Assembly: GCA_965222445.1 (NCBI GenBank)
Contig: CBDCTY010000002.1
Coordinates: 1,364,001-1,428,000 of the forward strand
Direction: 5' to 3'
Origin: GCA-958296115 sp965222445
Lineage (GTDB): Bacteria > Chloroflexota > Dehalococcoidia > Lucifugimonadales > CAJWER01
Length of the DNA: 64,000 nt
A program made the translations under genes and the position numbers. This document shows, piece by piece, positions 7,710 through 16,083 of this stretch. Each line of letters starts with the position of its first letter. Position 1 is the stretch's first letter. The notes below the pieces were generated by a model, which was not told where the DNA came from, did not search any database, and saw only the letters and a list, made by a program, of their open reading frames with translations.

Positions 7710-8429
7710 CTATATCCCCGGGAACACGCCGAACAGGTACACCACCGTGAAGATCACGATCCACACCACGTCCACGAAGTGCCAGTAGAGCGCCGCGAGG
7801 TCCACGTCCAGGTTCGTCTCAGGCCGCACGCCCCCGCGGAACGAGTGGAACAGGATGGACAGCAGCCAGATCACGCCCAGCGTCACGTGCGCCCCGTGGA
7901 ACCCCGTCAGCGTGAAGAACGTCGTGCCGAACAGGTTCGTCCTCGGCGTCAGCCCGTGCTGCTCCTCGAACTCCTCCACGCCGTCGGTGCACTGGTCGAC
8001 GAACGTCTTTTCGAATTTGCTGAGCTTCTCAGGCTCGAGGTGGGCGCATTCCAGCTCGACCTCGTGGTTTGCGAAATCCCTGAACTCGAACACCTGGAAC
8101 CCGAGGAACGTCATCCCCAGGATCGCCGTCGAGAGGAGCCACACGCGAAAGACCTTGATGTTCCCCCGCGTGAGGGCCGCGTAGGCCAGCACCATGCTCA
8201 TGCTGCTCATCAGCAGCACGAACGTGCTCACCGACGTAACCGGAATGCTGAACACGTCCTCGGGGAACGGCCCGACCTTGCTCTTGCCCTGGTACACGAC
8301 GTACGTCGCGATCAGGGAGCCGAAGAACATGCAGTCCGAACCCAGGAAGGCCCACATCAGGAGCTTCCTGTGGTTCAGGCCTGTGGACGTCTCCTCGTGC
8401 TCTCCGTGAGCTACCGCAGCCTCTGCCAA
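7710..8429 (-). CDS. ctaE: Cytochrome c oxidase subunit III
   Basis: This 239-residue multi-helix subunit III carries the conserved GFHGAHVTLG segment, the YWHFVDVVWIVIF C-terminal signature and a RKLLMWAFLGSDCMFFG start. The start codon is TTG, two bases after the subunit I stop, with AGGAG inside the end of ctaD. It stabilises the catalytic core and takes part in proton or oxygen entry in the family. Confidence 0.93.
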   Translation of the reverse strand: MAEAAVAHGEHEETSTGLNHRKLLMWAFLGSDCMFFGSLIATYVVYQGKSKVGPFPEDVFSIPVTSVSTFVLLMSSMSMVLAYAALTRGNIKVFRVWLLSTAILGMTFLGFQVFEFRDFANHEVELECAHLEPEKLSKFEKTFVDQCTDGVEEFEEQHGLTPRTNLFGTTFFTLTGFHGAHVTLGVIWLLSILFHSFRGGVRPETNLDVDLAALYWHFVDVVWIVIFTVVYLFGVFPGI

Positions 8430-8431
8430 CC

Positions 8432-10288
8432 CTAGTGCTCCTCTTCAGGGTCGTTCACGGGCTCGAATGACCACGCGTAGACCGAAATCATGGTCAGCAT
8501 CGCCCCGGCGGACGCGAATACGATCCCTACCACGGAGTGGAAGTAGACCAGCCCGTAGCCGCCGACGAACAGCCCCAACGATGCCAGGAAGGGCCAGTAC
8601 GACGGCTGCGGCAGATGGATCCCGTGGCCGTTCTCCTCGCCGGAGCCTCCGGCCACAGGCACGGCGGGTACTCTCTCGCGCTTCTGTATCCAGAATGTGT
8701 CGATGCCGCGGGCGGTGGGTATCTGCGCGAAGTTGTACTCCGGCGGCGGCGACGGTATCGACCACTCCAGGGTCCTGCCGTCCCACGGGTCCCCGCCGGC
8801 CAGCTTGCCTTTCCTAGCGCTGCGCACGGCGTTGACGATGAACACCAGGATCGAGAAGGCCAGCGCGAAGGACCCCACCGTGGCGACCATGTTCCACATG
8901 TTCCAGCCCATGTCAGGGTCGTAGGTGTATATGCGTCGGGGCATCCCGTCCAGGCCGATGAAGTGCATCGGGAAGAAGGTGATGTTCATCGAGATGAACA
9001 CCAGCCAGAAGTTTATCTTCCCCAGTGTCTCGTCCATCATCCGGCCCGTTATCTTCGGGAACCAGTAGTAGACCCCCGACAGGAGGGCCATGATGCTGCC
9101 GCCGAACAGCACGTAGTGGATGTGCGCCACGATGAAGTAGGTGTCCTGCTGCTGGGCGTCGGACGCGGCCGACGAATGCATCACCCCGCTCAACCCGCCG
9201 ATGATGAACAGCCAGACGAACCCCAGTGCGAAGAGCATCGACGTCGTGAACGAGATCGACCCCTTCCACATAGTCCCCATCCAGTTGAATATCTTCACGC
9301 CCGTCGGCACCGCTATCGCCATCGTCGTCAGCGCGAAGACCGAGTTGGCGACGGGCCCCAGGCCCACGGTGAACATGTGATGGCTCCACACCATCCATCC
9401 CATGAAGCCGATCACGACGCCCGACAGCACCACGACCGGATAGCCGAAGAGCGGCTTCTTGGAGAACGTGGGAATCACCTCGGAGACGATCCCCATCGCC
9501 GGGAGGATGAGAATGTAGACCTCGGGGTGTCCGAATATCCAGAACAGGTGCTGCCACAGCAGCGGGTTCGCCCCCTTCGCCGGCACGAAGAAGTTCATGC
9601 CGAAGAACCGGTCGAACATCAGCTCGATCAGGGCCACCGTGATTACGGGGAACGCCAGGACGAGCAGGAACGACGTGACTAGGGTCATCCACGTGAACAG
9701 CGGCATCCGCATAAGCGACATGCCGGGCGCACGCATGTTGACGATCGTAACAATGAAGTTGAACGCTGCGGCCAGTGACGCGATGCCCAGCACCTGCAGG
9801 CTCATGATCCAGAAGTCGATGCCGTGGCCCGGGTTGTACTGGGTGCCGGTGATCGGCGCGTAGCCGAACCACCCGGCGTTGGGGGCGCCGCCCAGGAACC
9901 AGCTGAGCTTCAGGATGAGTGCGCCGCTCAGGAAGGTCCAGTAGCTGAACGCGTTGAGCCTCGGGAACGCCACGTCCCGTGCGCCTATCTGCAGCGGGAT
10001 CAGGTAGTTGAAGAACGCCGCGCCCATCGGCATGATCGCCAGGAAGATCATTGTGGTCGCGTGCATCGTGAAGAGCTGGTTGAACACCTCCGGGGTGACC
10101 AGGTCCTGCTCCGGACGGGCCAGCTGAACGCGCATGTAGAGCGCCTCCAGTCCTCCCGTGATGAACATGATGAAGGCCGTCACCCCGTACAGGATGCCGA
10201 TCCGCTTGTGGTCGATCGTCGTGATCCAGCCCCACACACCCGTCGGGTGTACCGGTCGTCTCGGTATCGGAATAGCTAGGGTTGTCAT
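8432..10288 (-). CDS. ctaD: Cytochrome c oxidase subunit I
   Basis: This is the haem-copper oxidase catalytic subunit of 618 residues. Visible hallmarks are the low-spin haem histidine region (FTMHATTMIFL), the CuB/Tyr segment HPEVYILILPAMGI, the paired CuB histidines WSHHMFT, and the haem a3/a histidine region AHIHYVLFGG. The HPEVY motif marks an A-family oxidase. The C-terminal extension adds further helices, as in caa3 enzymes. It is preceded by ctaC and followed closely by ctaE. Confidence 0.96.
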   Translation of the reverse strand: MTTLAIPIPRRPVHPTGVWGWITTIDHKRIGILYGVTAFIMFITGGLEALYMRVQLARPEQDLVTPEVFNQLFTMHATTMIFLAIMPMGAAFFNYLIPLQIGARDVAFPRLNAFSYWTFLSGALILKLSWFLGGAPNAGWFGYAPITGTQYNPGHGIDFWIMSLQVLGIASLAAAFNFIVTIVNMRAPGMSLMRMPLFTWMTLVTSFLLVLAFPVITVALIELMFDRFFGMNFFVPAKGANPLLWQHLFWIFGHPEVYILILPAMGIVSEVIPTFSKKPLFGYPVVVLSGVVIGFMGWMVWSHHMFTVGLGPVANSVFALTTMAIAVPTGVKIFNWMGTMWKGSISFTTSMLFALGFVWLFIIGGLSGVMHSSAASDAQQQDTYFIVAHIHYVLFGGSIMALLSGVYYWFPKITGRMMDETLGKINFWLVFISMNITFFPMHFIGLDGMPRRIYTYDPDMGWNMWNMVATVGSFALAFSILVFIVNAVRSARKGKLAGGDPWDGRTLEWSIPSPPPEYNFAQIPTARGIDTFWIQKRERVPAVPVAGGSGEENGHGIHLPQPSYWPFLASLGLFVGGYGLVYFHSVVGIVFASAGAMLTMISVYAWSFEPVNDPEEEH

Positions 10289-10366
10289 AGCGCGACCCCC
10301 TTGCCGGTGGACGTTGCTCTGTCGCCGTCCATTATAGCCTGTATAGTCTCCACCCCTCGGCTCCGC

Positions 10367-11431
10367 CTAGTCCAGCGTCTGCAGATAGGCCACTAGGGCT
10401 GCCACGTCGGCGTCGGTGAGCTTGTTCTCAGGGTCGTTGTATATCTTTGCGTCCCTGTACATGATCGTCCCCTGCTTGATCGACTGCGGGTTCTCGAGCC
10501 ACTGCCGCAGGTTCTCCTGCGTAGTCTCGATCACGCCCGCCGCCATATGGCTGCGGCTCCACACGTGGGTTAGGTTTGGCCCCGTCTGGCCCCGCGACTT
10601 GGACGACCCTGTGACCGTATGGCAGGACCAGCACTGCGCCTTGCTGCCCTCGAACAGGGCCTTGCCCTGCTGCGCCAGCGGGTCGACGGGGTCCCCGGCG
10701 TCCGCGGCCTCCCCCGCCAGCCATGTATCGAAGTCGCCACGCGACTCCGCTACTACCCTGAACTTCATCAGGGCGTGCGCCTCGCCGCAGAACTCCGCGC
10801 ACTGCCCCAGGTACTCACCGGCCTCGTCGGCTTGGATCCACATGAAGTTGTTGTTGCCAGGCACCAGGTCGACCTTGCCCGCGAGCTTCGGGATCCAGAA
10901 GCTGTGGAGGACGTCCTTGGAGTCCAGATTGATGTTCACCACCTCGCCCACCGGGATGTGCAGCTCGTTCGCCGTGATGACGCTCGATTCCCCATCCGGA
11001 TGCGGGTACTCGAACTCGAACCACCACTGGTGGCCCGTCACGTCGATGGTAAGCGCGTCCGGGTCGGGGCTGTTCAGGTTGTCGAATATGGTTAGCACGG
11101 TCGGGACCGCTATCACGACCAGCACGAGCGCCGGGGCGATGGTCCAGCCTATCTCCAGCGGGGTGTTGCCGTGGACCTGCTCGGGGTCCGGGTCTCCCGG
11201 CCTCCGCCTGAACCGGATGGTCATGTACATCAGGATGCCGCCGACCACCACGAAGACGAAGACAGCCGCCCAGAATATCCAGAAGAAGAGGTTGAGCTGG
11301 GACTGTGCGACGGGACCCGACACGCCGAACGTCGACTGCGGGTTGTCGGGGTAGCAGGCCGCCAGGAGCAGGATAAGGAGAAAGGGGAGGGCCGCCCAGA
11401 GGGCTCTCGAGCGGCGCCGTAACGAATTCAT
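10367..11431 (-). CDS. ctaC: Cytochrome c oxidase subunit II with fused cytochrome c domain (caa3)
   Basis: Subunit II carries the CuA electron entry site. After a lipoprotein-type signal (LLLAAC, Cys26) come two transmembrane helices and the cupredoxin domain with CAEFCGEAHALMKF, the CuA ligand set. A C-terminal cytochrome c domain with CWSCH (haem c) and a distal methionine region completes a caa3-type subunit. I place the start at the internal ATG, because the upstream in-frame TTG lies in the -10 region of the operon promoter. GGAG lies rather far (about 17 bases) upstream, so the start is not fully certain. Confidence 0.93.
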   Translation of the reverse strand: MNSLRRRSRALWAALPFLLILLLAACYPDNPQSTFGVSGPVAQSQLNLFFWIFWAAVFVFVVVGGILMYMTIRFRRRPGDPDPEQVHGNTPLEIGWTIAPALVLVVIAVPTVLTIFDNLNSPDPDALTIDVTGHQWWFEFEYPHPDGESSVITANELHIPVGEVVNINLDSKDVLHSFWIPKLAGKVDLVPGNNNFMWIQADEAGEYLGQCAEFCGEAHALMKFRVVAESRGDFDTWLAGEAADAGDPVDPLAQQGKALFEGSKAQCWSCHTVTGSSKSRGQTGPNLTHVWSRSHMAAGVIETTQENLRQWLENPQSIKQGTIMYRDAKIYNDPENKLTDADVAALVAYLQTLD

Positions 11432-11474
11432 CGGTGTAGAGAGGTGGTCTCCTTTCGGTTCAGCCTGCACAGTC

Positions 11475-11504
11475 AATCTACCAGACGCCTAGAATACCAG
11501 TCAA
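11475..11504 (-). promoter_or_regulatory. Candidate promoter of the caa3 oxidase operon
   Basis: On the reverse strand TTGACT (11499-11504) and TAGATT (11475-11480) are separated by 18 bases. A transcript from here would start about 35-40 bases before the chosen ctaC ATG. The match to consensus is fair, not perfect. Confidence 0.4.
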
Positions 11505-11540
11505 GATAGTACGCGCCTGCCAAACGCCGGACGCCCTCCG

Positions 11541-12239
11541 TTACCGGCGCTCCTTCTCCAGCCGCTCGAAGGTCTCCGCGTTGTAGTACCTGCCCGGAGG
11601 GCACCCTTCCTCCAGGATCATGGCCTTCACGACCTCCTCGATCTCCTCGTGCTCTTCCGCCCAGTCGATCACCTCCTCGGCAATCTGCTTAGGTACGCAA
11701 ACGATGTCGTGGTCCTCCGCCACGATCACGTCTCCAGGCCTCACGGTGATACCGCCGCACACCACGTCGATACCATCGGCCGAAGTGGTCATGCCGGCTC
11801 GCCCCGCGGCGGTGATTCCACCGGCGAATATACCGTAGCCATACTCCTTCACCGCGGGCAGGTCCCGTATCCCGCCGTCCGTTATCACGCCCTCGGCGCG
11901 CATCATCTTCAGATGCAGCAGGATCACGTCGCCCGCTATGGCCAGCTCCACGCTCCGATGAGTCCCCACCACGAGCACGTCACTGGGGCCGCAGGACCCC
12001 ATTGCCCGGTACTCGGGCGCGTCCTCGCCTTGCCCCGACTCCTCGTCGATGTCCGGCCGGGACGGCACGTACTGCAGCGTCCGGGCCCTGCCCACGACCC
12101 TCATGCCGGGGGTGTAGCAGTTCACGCCCTTCATGAAGCAGTGCGGGTACCCCCGCTGGCTAACCGCGCTGTACACGGTTGCCGTCCCAACTCTCCGAAA
12201 TCGGTCGATGATCTCGTCCGAAACTTCGCCTGTGCTCAT
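11541..12239 (-). CDS. RraA-like / HMG aldolase family protein
   Basis: 232 residues of the RraA/4-hydroxy-4-methyl-2-oxoglutarate aldolase superfamily. The signature GDVILLHLKMMRAEGVITDG followed by GIRD provides the substrate Arg and Mg-binding Asp residues. The first third (GTATVYSAVSQRGY) matches the DimA/RraA fold entry. Members act as aldolases/decarboxylases of oxaloacetate-like acids or as RNase E regulators; with DapA-like genes nearby a catabolic aldolase role is more likely. It is transcribed divergently from them. Confidence 0.82.
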   Translation of the reverse strand: MSTGEVSDEIIDRFRRVGTATVYSAVSQRGYPHCFMKGVNCYTPGMRVVGRARTLQYVPSRPDIDEESGQGEDAPEYRAMGSCGPSDVLVVGTHRSVELAIAGDVILLHLKMMRAEGVITDGGIRDLPAVKEYGYGIFAGGITAAGRAGMTTSADGIDVVCGGITVRPGDVIVAEDHDIVCVPKQIAEEVIDWAEEHEEIEEVVKAMILEEGCPPGRYYNAETFERLEKERR

Positions 12240-12334
12240 GCCTTCTCCCTCCTATGCGTATTCTCTAGGCGCACGCCATCCAGGCCCGTATAGCCGCAGA
12301 TCATCCAGACCGTCAGGCGCAGGCCTTCCGGCCC

Positions 12335-12364
12335 GTCATTCCCGTGAAGACGGGAATCCATCCC
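12335..12364. repeat. Short REP palindrome
   Basis: GTCATTCCCGTGAAGACGGG followed by AATCCAT is a short-form copy of the dispersed palindromic core. The rest of the spacer before the DapA-like genes (to 12525) holds only weak -10-like boxes. Confidence 0.6.
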
Positions 12365-12525
12365 TCTCGAAATGCTCAGCTACGGGGACAGAGCACCAGA
12401 AGGCCTTTGAGATCCGCGATTCGCATCACCCCGCCCGTGCCGGGAATGCCCTCCTGCGGCCCTCGCGCCCATGCCACCATGCCGCTATACTAGGGTCGCC
12501 ATTATAGACCTGAATCGAGGTTCAC

Positions 12526-13503
12526 ATGACCGACAGCAGGATCGACAAGCTGGCCGGGGCCCTCGTCTCCCTACCGACCTTCACCGACGAGCGCCACAAC
12601 CTCCGCCTGGACAGGCAGCGCAAGCACACCAGGTGGCTCATGGACCAGGGGATTACAGGCAGCGCGGGCATCCTCATGGTGGCGGGCGGCTACGGGGAGG
12701 GCTACTACCTCGAGGACGACGAGCTCTTCGCCCTCATCGACACGCTCATGGACGAGGCCGGCGGCAAGATAGCAACCATGGTCGGCATCTTCGACCTCAA
12801 CGTCCGCAAGGCCGCCCGCCGGGCGAAGTACGCCGCGGACGCGGGGATCGACTTCCTCGAGCTGGGCCTCCCGCACTACTCGTGCCCGTCGGAGGACGAC
12901 GTCTTCATCTTCACCAAGCACATCAACGACCACGCCGACGTCGGCATCATGAACTACAACAACTTCTGGGCCACGCCGCCCCCTGTCTTCGAGATAACGC
13001 GAGGCCTCATGGAGCGCATGGTCGATCTGGAGCACGTCGTCGGGTTCAAGTGGAGCTCGGCCAGCGCAGCCCACTACGTCGGCATGCTGAGGCTGTTCGC
13101 GGACCAGTTCGCCTTCATGGACAACGGCATGAGCAACTCCCTCGGCCCGCGTCACGGCATGAAGGGCTTCGTCGACTTCTATGGCAACGTCGCGCCGCGG
13201 CTCTCCCTGAAGAAGCTGGAGCTTATCCGCGAGGAGCGGTACGACGAGCTCGACGACCTGCTCTACGCGCTCCACTTCGACGCCGAGAACAGGCTCAACA
13301 CGGCTGCTGGCGCTCCGGCCTTCGCGTCCGTCGCCGACGGCGTGTTCGGTCGGCTCAGGTGGCGGCATATGGGCCTCGAAACGGGCGCAAACTTCCCGGC
13401 CCAGCAACAGCCGTCGCAGGCCTACGTCGACCACACGAGAAGGGTCATCGACGAGAGCGGCATCATGGAGTGGGTCGACTGGGACCCCGACATACTCGCA
13501 TAG
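12526..13503 (+). CDS. DapA-like aldolase/lyase, paralogue 1
   Basis: A TIM-barrel protein of the dihydrodipicolinate synthase/N-acetylneuraminate lyase superfamily, 325 residues. The Schiff-base lysine is K175 (VVGFKWSSAS) and the supporting tyrosine Y144 (IMNYNNF). The pyruvate-binding GTTGE loop of true DapA is replaced by AGGYGEGY, so it is probably not a lysine-biosynthesis enzyme. The C-terminus SGIMEWVDWD is shared with the gene that follows, showing a tandem duplication. Substrate unknown; sugar-acid or 2-oxo-acid lyase is likely. Confidence 0.85.
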   Translation: MTDSRIDKLAGALVSLPTFTDERHNLRLDRQRKHTRWLMDQGITGSAGILMVAGGYGEGYYLEDDELFALIDTLMDEAGGKIATMVGIFDLNVRKAARRAKYAADAGIDFLELGLPHYSCPSEDDVFIFTKHINDHADVGIMNYNNFWATPPPVFEITRGLMERMVDLEHVVGFKWSSASAAHYVGMLRLFADQFAFMDNGMSNSLGPRHGMKGFVDFYGNVAPRLSLKKLELIREERYDELDDLLYALHFDAENRLNTAAGAPAFASVADGVFGRLRWRHMGLETGANFPAQQQPSQAYVDHTRRVIDESGIMEWVDWDPDILA

Positions 13504-13533
13504 CCGCCATCCCCAAAACATTAGGAGAACGCG

Positions 13534-14511
13534 ATGGGCACGCAGCGCAGAGACCGCCTCGCCGGTTCCATACTCTCCCTCCCCGTCTTCACCGACGAGG
13601 ACCATAACCTGCTGCTCGATCGCCAGCGTATACACCTGCGCTGGGCCGTCGACCAGGGCATGAAGGAGGGCCGCGCCGTCCTGCTCATAGCGGGCGGCGT
13701 CGGCGAGACCTACATGCTCGAAGACGACGAGTTCGCCACCCTGGCCAGGCTCGGAGTCGAGGAGGCCCGCGGCGAGGCCCCCGTCATGGTCATGGTTGCG
13801 GAGCTGAGCGCGCGCACGGCGGCCCGGAAGTGCCAGGTAGCCGCGGACACGGGGGTGGACTTCGTCCTGCTCTCGCCGCCCCACTACTCCGTGCCCTCCG
13901 AGGACGACATATTCCTCCACTACAAGTACGTGAACGACCGGGCGGACATCGGCATTGTCCTATACAACAGCTTCTGGGTAATGCCCAACGCCTACTCCTT
14001 CAGCCGCGGGCTGCTTGAGCGGCTCACGGACCTGGAGAACGTCGACGGCATGAAGTGGAGCGCCCCGTCTACGGAGGACTACCTGGGCTTCGCACAAATC
14101 TTCGGCGACCGCATCAAGCTGATTCAGAACCGCTTCTTCTTCTCGATGGGCACCCGCTTCGGGATGCCGGGCTACATCGACGTGCTCGGCAACGCGGCCC
14201 CCAGGTTCTCCCTCCACCAGACGGCCCTCATGGAGGCCGGTGACTACGAGCAGCTCGACGCCCTCCACAAGCAGATGCGTTTCGACCCCGCGTACGCCCC
14301 CGACGCCCCGCCGGCCCCCCGCAAGAACATGGTCGCCGACGGCCCCAACGCCCTGGTCATCCTCCGATCCCTTGGCCTCGACGCCGGGCCGCCTTTCCCG
14401 GGCCAGGCCGACGTGACCCCGGAGTTCGAGGCGCACATCAGGCGGCAGACCGAGGCCAGCGGGATCATGGAGTGGGTCGACTGGGACCAGTCCATCTTCG
14501 ACGGCGCATAG
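13534..14511 (+). CDS. DapA-like aldolase/lyase, paralogue 2
   Basis: The second tandem copy has exactly the same length (325 residues). K174 (VDGMKWSAPS) and Y144 (IVLYNSF) keep the catalytic pair. The loop reads AGGVGETY. It is clearly diverged from its neighbour, so the duplication is old and the two may act on different substrates or form mixed oligomers. A ribosome site (TTAGGAGA) precedes the ATG; the gap to the first copy is 30 bases, so they form one operon. Confidence 0.85.
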   Translation: MGTQRRDRLAGSILSLPVFTDEDHNLLLDRQRIHLRWAVDQGMKEGRAVLLIAGGVGETYMLEDDEFATLARLGVEEARGEAPVMVMVAELSARTAARKCQVAADTGVDFVLLSPPHYSVPSEDDIFLHYKYVNDRADIGIVLYNSFWVMPNAYSFSRGLLERLTDLENVDGMKWSAPSTEDYLGFAQIFGDRIKLIQNRFFFSMGTRFGMPGYIDVLGNAAPRFSLHQTALMEAGDYEQLDALHKQMRFDPAYAPDAPPAPRKNMVADGPNALVILRSLGLDAGPPFPGQADVTPEFEAHIRRQTEASGIMEWVDWDQSIFDGA

Positions 14512-14551
14512 ACTCGGGATCCCCTCTCCCTTGAGGACAACTTGGCACGCC

Positions 14552-14580
14552 CGTCATTCCGGCGAAAGCCGGAATCCAGA
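14552..14580. repeat. Short REP palindrome
   Basis: GTCATTCCGGCGAAAGCCGG followed by AATCCAG, a short-form hairpin with a GCGAAAGC loop region. An almost identical copy lies at about 46.36 kb. Confidence 0.65.
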
Positions 14581-14631
14581 TGGGCGGGGATCGGCTTGGA
14601 TTGCGTCGTGAACCCCGGAGGCGGTACACCA

Positions 14632-14783
14632 TGGGCCTGAACGTCGGCGTAGTCTCGTCCCACGGCCACGAGAACGGCCACATCCTGGTCTGGGACAAGC
14701 TCCCGGAGGTCGAGTCCATCCACGTCTGCACCATATCGGACGAGCCACCGCCAGCCGGCGCTCAGAGATATCCACCGACGTGA
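14632..14783 (+). pseudogene. 5' fragment of a Gfo/Idh-like oxidoreductase gene
   Basis: After a good GGAGG site an ATG opens MGLNVGVVSSHGHENGHILV, then WDKLPEVESIHVCTISDE, a typical first beta-alpha-beta unit of Gfo/Idh/MocA dehydrogenases. The similarity ends near base 14745 and the frame stops soon after. The rest of the gene is missing. It meets a truncated methyltransferase gene on the other strand head-on, so a deletion has removed both 3' ends. Family call is tentative because only about 38 residues remain. Confidence 0.45.
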
Positions 14784-15024
14784 CGTTTGCGCCCATTCCA
14801 GAAAAAGCGAAGACAGCATTGTTATCCCCGCTGCCGACGACGCACACGTCCTTGCCAGACATGGCACCGGCGACCTCGCTGACCAGTCCAAGCGCCCCTC
14901 CTGCAAAGGCAAGGTGAGGCTCGCTGGAGCAGCGTTGCCACACGCCGCCCTCTTCTTCGAGCCTCTCCCACCACCCCGCGGCCTCGTTCCAGTATCTCCG
15001 GTTTGCTTCGTGCATGATATTCAT
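14740..15024 (-). pseudogene. 5' fragment of a SAM-dependent methyltransferase gene
   Basis: The reverse strand starts MNIMHEANRRYWNEAAGWWE and continues to KDVCVVGSGDNNAVFAFSG (motif I region) and NVTSVDISERRLAVA (motif II). That is about 93 residues of a class I methyltransferase. Beyond this the frame runs into Arg-rich shadow sequence belonging to the fragment on the other strand. The catalytic C-terminal two thirds are absent. Confidence 0.55.
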
Positions 15025-15197
15025 TGGCTGGCTCTATTGGGGGACACCGCGATAGCCGTGCAGAGCTATATATCGCGAGACGGAAGGGGTTCGAAAACTC
15101 GCGTCAACTCAAGGGAGCCTGAGGAAGCCCGAGATCCCGAACACACCCTGTCTGGAGGCATATCCGTGGTGTCGCTCTGAGCTGATGGCCCCAGACC

Positions 15198-15416
15198 TCA
15201 GTTGGAGAGCTCACGCAGCATCTTCTCGCGGAGTCCCACGATGGAGATCCCCACAACCTCGCCCTGCCCCTCGTCGTACCGGACGACTACGCCTTCTCCT
15301 ATGTCGATGCCAACCGCCGGCTTAGGCGATGCGACCGAGATGTACAGGACATCGGCCTCGCCGTCGTAGTCCCAGTGCAGGTCCTGCTTGCTTTCTAGAA
15401 TGGTCAGCGTGTCCAC
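15198..15416 (-). CDS. DUF2283 protein, probable antitoxin-like partner
   Basis: 72 residues with the DUF2283 core (WDYDGEADVLYISV, then GIDIGEGVVVRYDE). The start codon is GTG with AAGGAGGAGAG upstream. In this family the gene commonly follows a small gene of the type found here just upstream, overlapping it. The upstream partner has been cut by a MITE, so this gene may have lost its partner but keeps its own ribosome site, which lies inside the old 3' end of the partner. Confidence 0.75.
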   Translation of the reverse strand: MDTLTILESKQDLHWDYDGEADVLYISVASPKPAVGIDIGEGVVVRYDEGQGEVVGISIVGLREKMLRELSN

Positions 15417-15818
15417 AGGACTCTCCTCCTTGAAGACGGTCGTCTCGTCAGGTATGCAGTTAACACGAATCCATCGGTCTTGCCAAGTTCCCTGTAGGCT
15501 ACTAATACCAAGTCACCGTGATGCCGCCGTATATGTGCGGCCAGGGAGTGGGTTCCCGCCTTCGCGGGAATGACGGCTTTACGGCGCGCTCAAAATGAAT
15601 TGGTATAAGACGTGCTTACCAGCGAGCGGCCCTTGATGGTACTGGCGGACTGCCAACAGGACGCCGAAGTCGCCTTCCTGTAAGAAATCCGGTTCCCCAA
15701 TCGTTTCCAGGACCTGCGCCCTGTGAAGTCGCATCTCGGGGTGACCGTTCTCGATGTGGCTCCATCTCTCATCAGTCAACCTGACGGGGACGTCGTTCTT
15801 CGAGGGAACAATCTCCAT
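15404..15818 (-). pseudogene. Toxin-like gene (DUF4258/PBECR-like) interrupted by a MITE
   Basis: The first part starts MEIVPSKNDVPVRLTDERWS and continues HIENGHPEM...LAVRQYHQGPLAGKHVL. There a 100-bp family A MITE begins, and its TAA stops translation after a few foreign residues. Beyond the MITE the same gene resumes as VAYRELGKTDGFVLTAYLTR and stops inside the DUF2283 gene. Removing the element plus one TTA joins ...KHVL to VAYREL in frame. The intact protein would be about 100 residues. Its start overlaps the stop of the DUF433 gene by one base (TGATG). The family name is tentative. Confidence 0.7.
15506..15605. mobile_element. MITE-like element, family A copy 2 (inside a gene)
   Basis: Ends TACCAAGTCA and TGAATTGGTA, 100 bp, short form of the REP core in the middle. 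TAA flanks both sides (TTA on the coding strand of the interrupted gene), giving an exact 3-bp target duplication. The empty site can be rebuilt because the interrupted coding sequence continues in frame. Confidence 0.85.
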
Positions 15819-16057
15819 CACGCGGAAGCATGCACGTGCTCGCCGGCCAACGAGCGGTAGGCGAAGAGCAGGCAAGCCTGTATGTCCTCGTCTTCGAGGA
15901 CCGGATACTCCCGGAGGATGGTTTCCTGGGTCTCCCCTGCAGCGAGCATTGCGAGGACGTGCTCCACCGCGATCCGCATATCCCGGATGATCGGCTTTCC
16001 GCCAAGCACGTCCGCACGCACGGTGATGCGTTCGAGCAACTCTGAGTCAGCTGCCAT
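15818..16057 (-). CDS. DUF433 protein (antitoxin-like)
   Basis: 79 residues of the DUF433 family, starting MAADSELLERITVRADVLGG and containing KPIIRDMRI, the family signature, then ETILREYPVLEDEDI. DUF433 proteins are winged-helix-like and usually pair with PIN-like DUF5615 toxins, as another copy does near 59 kb here. In this cluster the downstream partner is instead the interrupted toxin-like gene. GGAGG precedes the ATG. Confidence 0.75.
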   Translation of the reverse strand: MAADSELLERITVRADVLGGKPIIRDMRIAVEHVLAMLAAGETQETILREYPVLEDEDIQACLLFAYRSLAGEHVHASA

Positions 16058-16083
16058 AGTTTCCTCCAGAACCTGGGCGCCGG

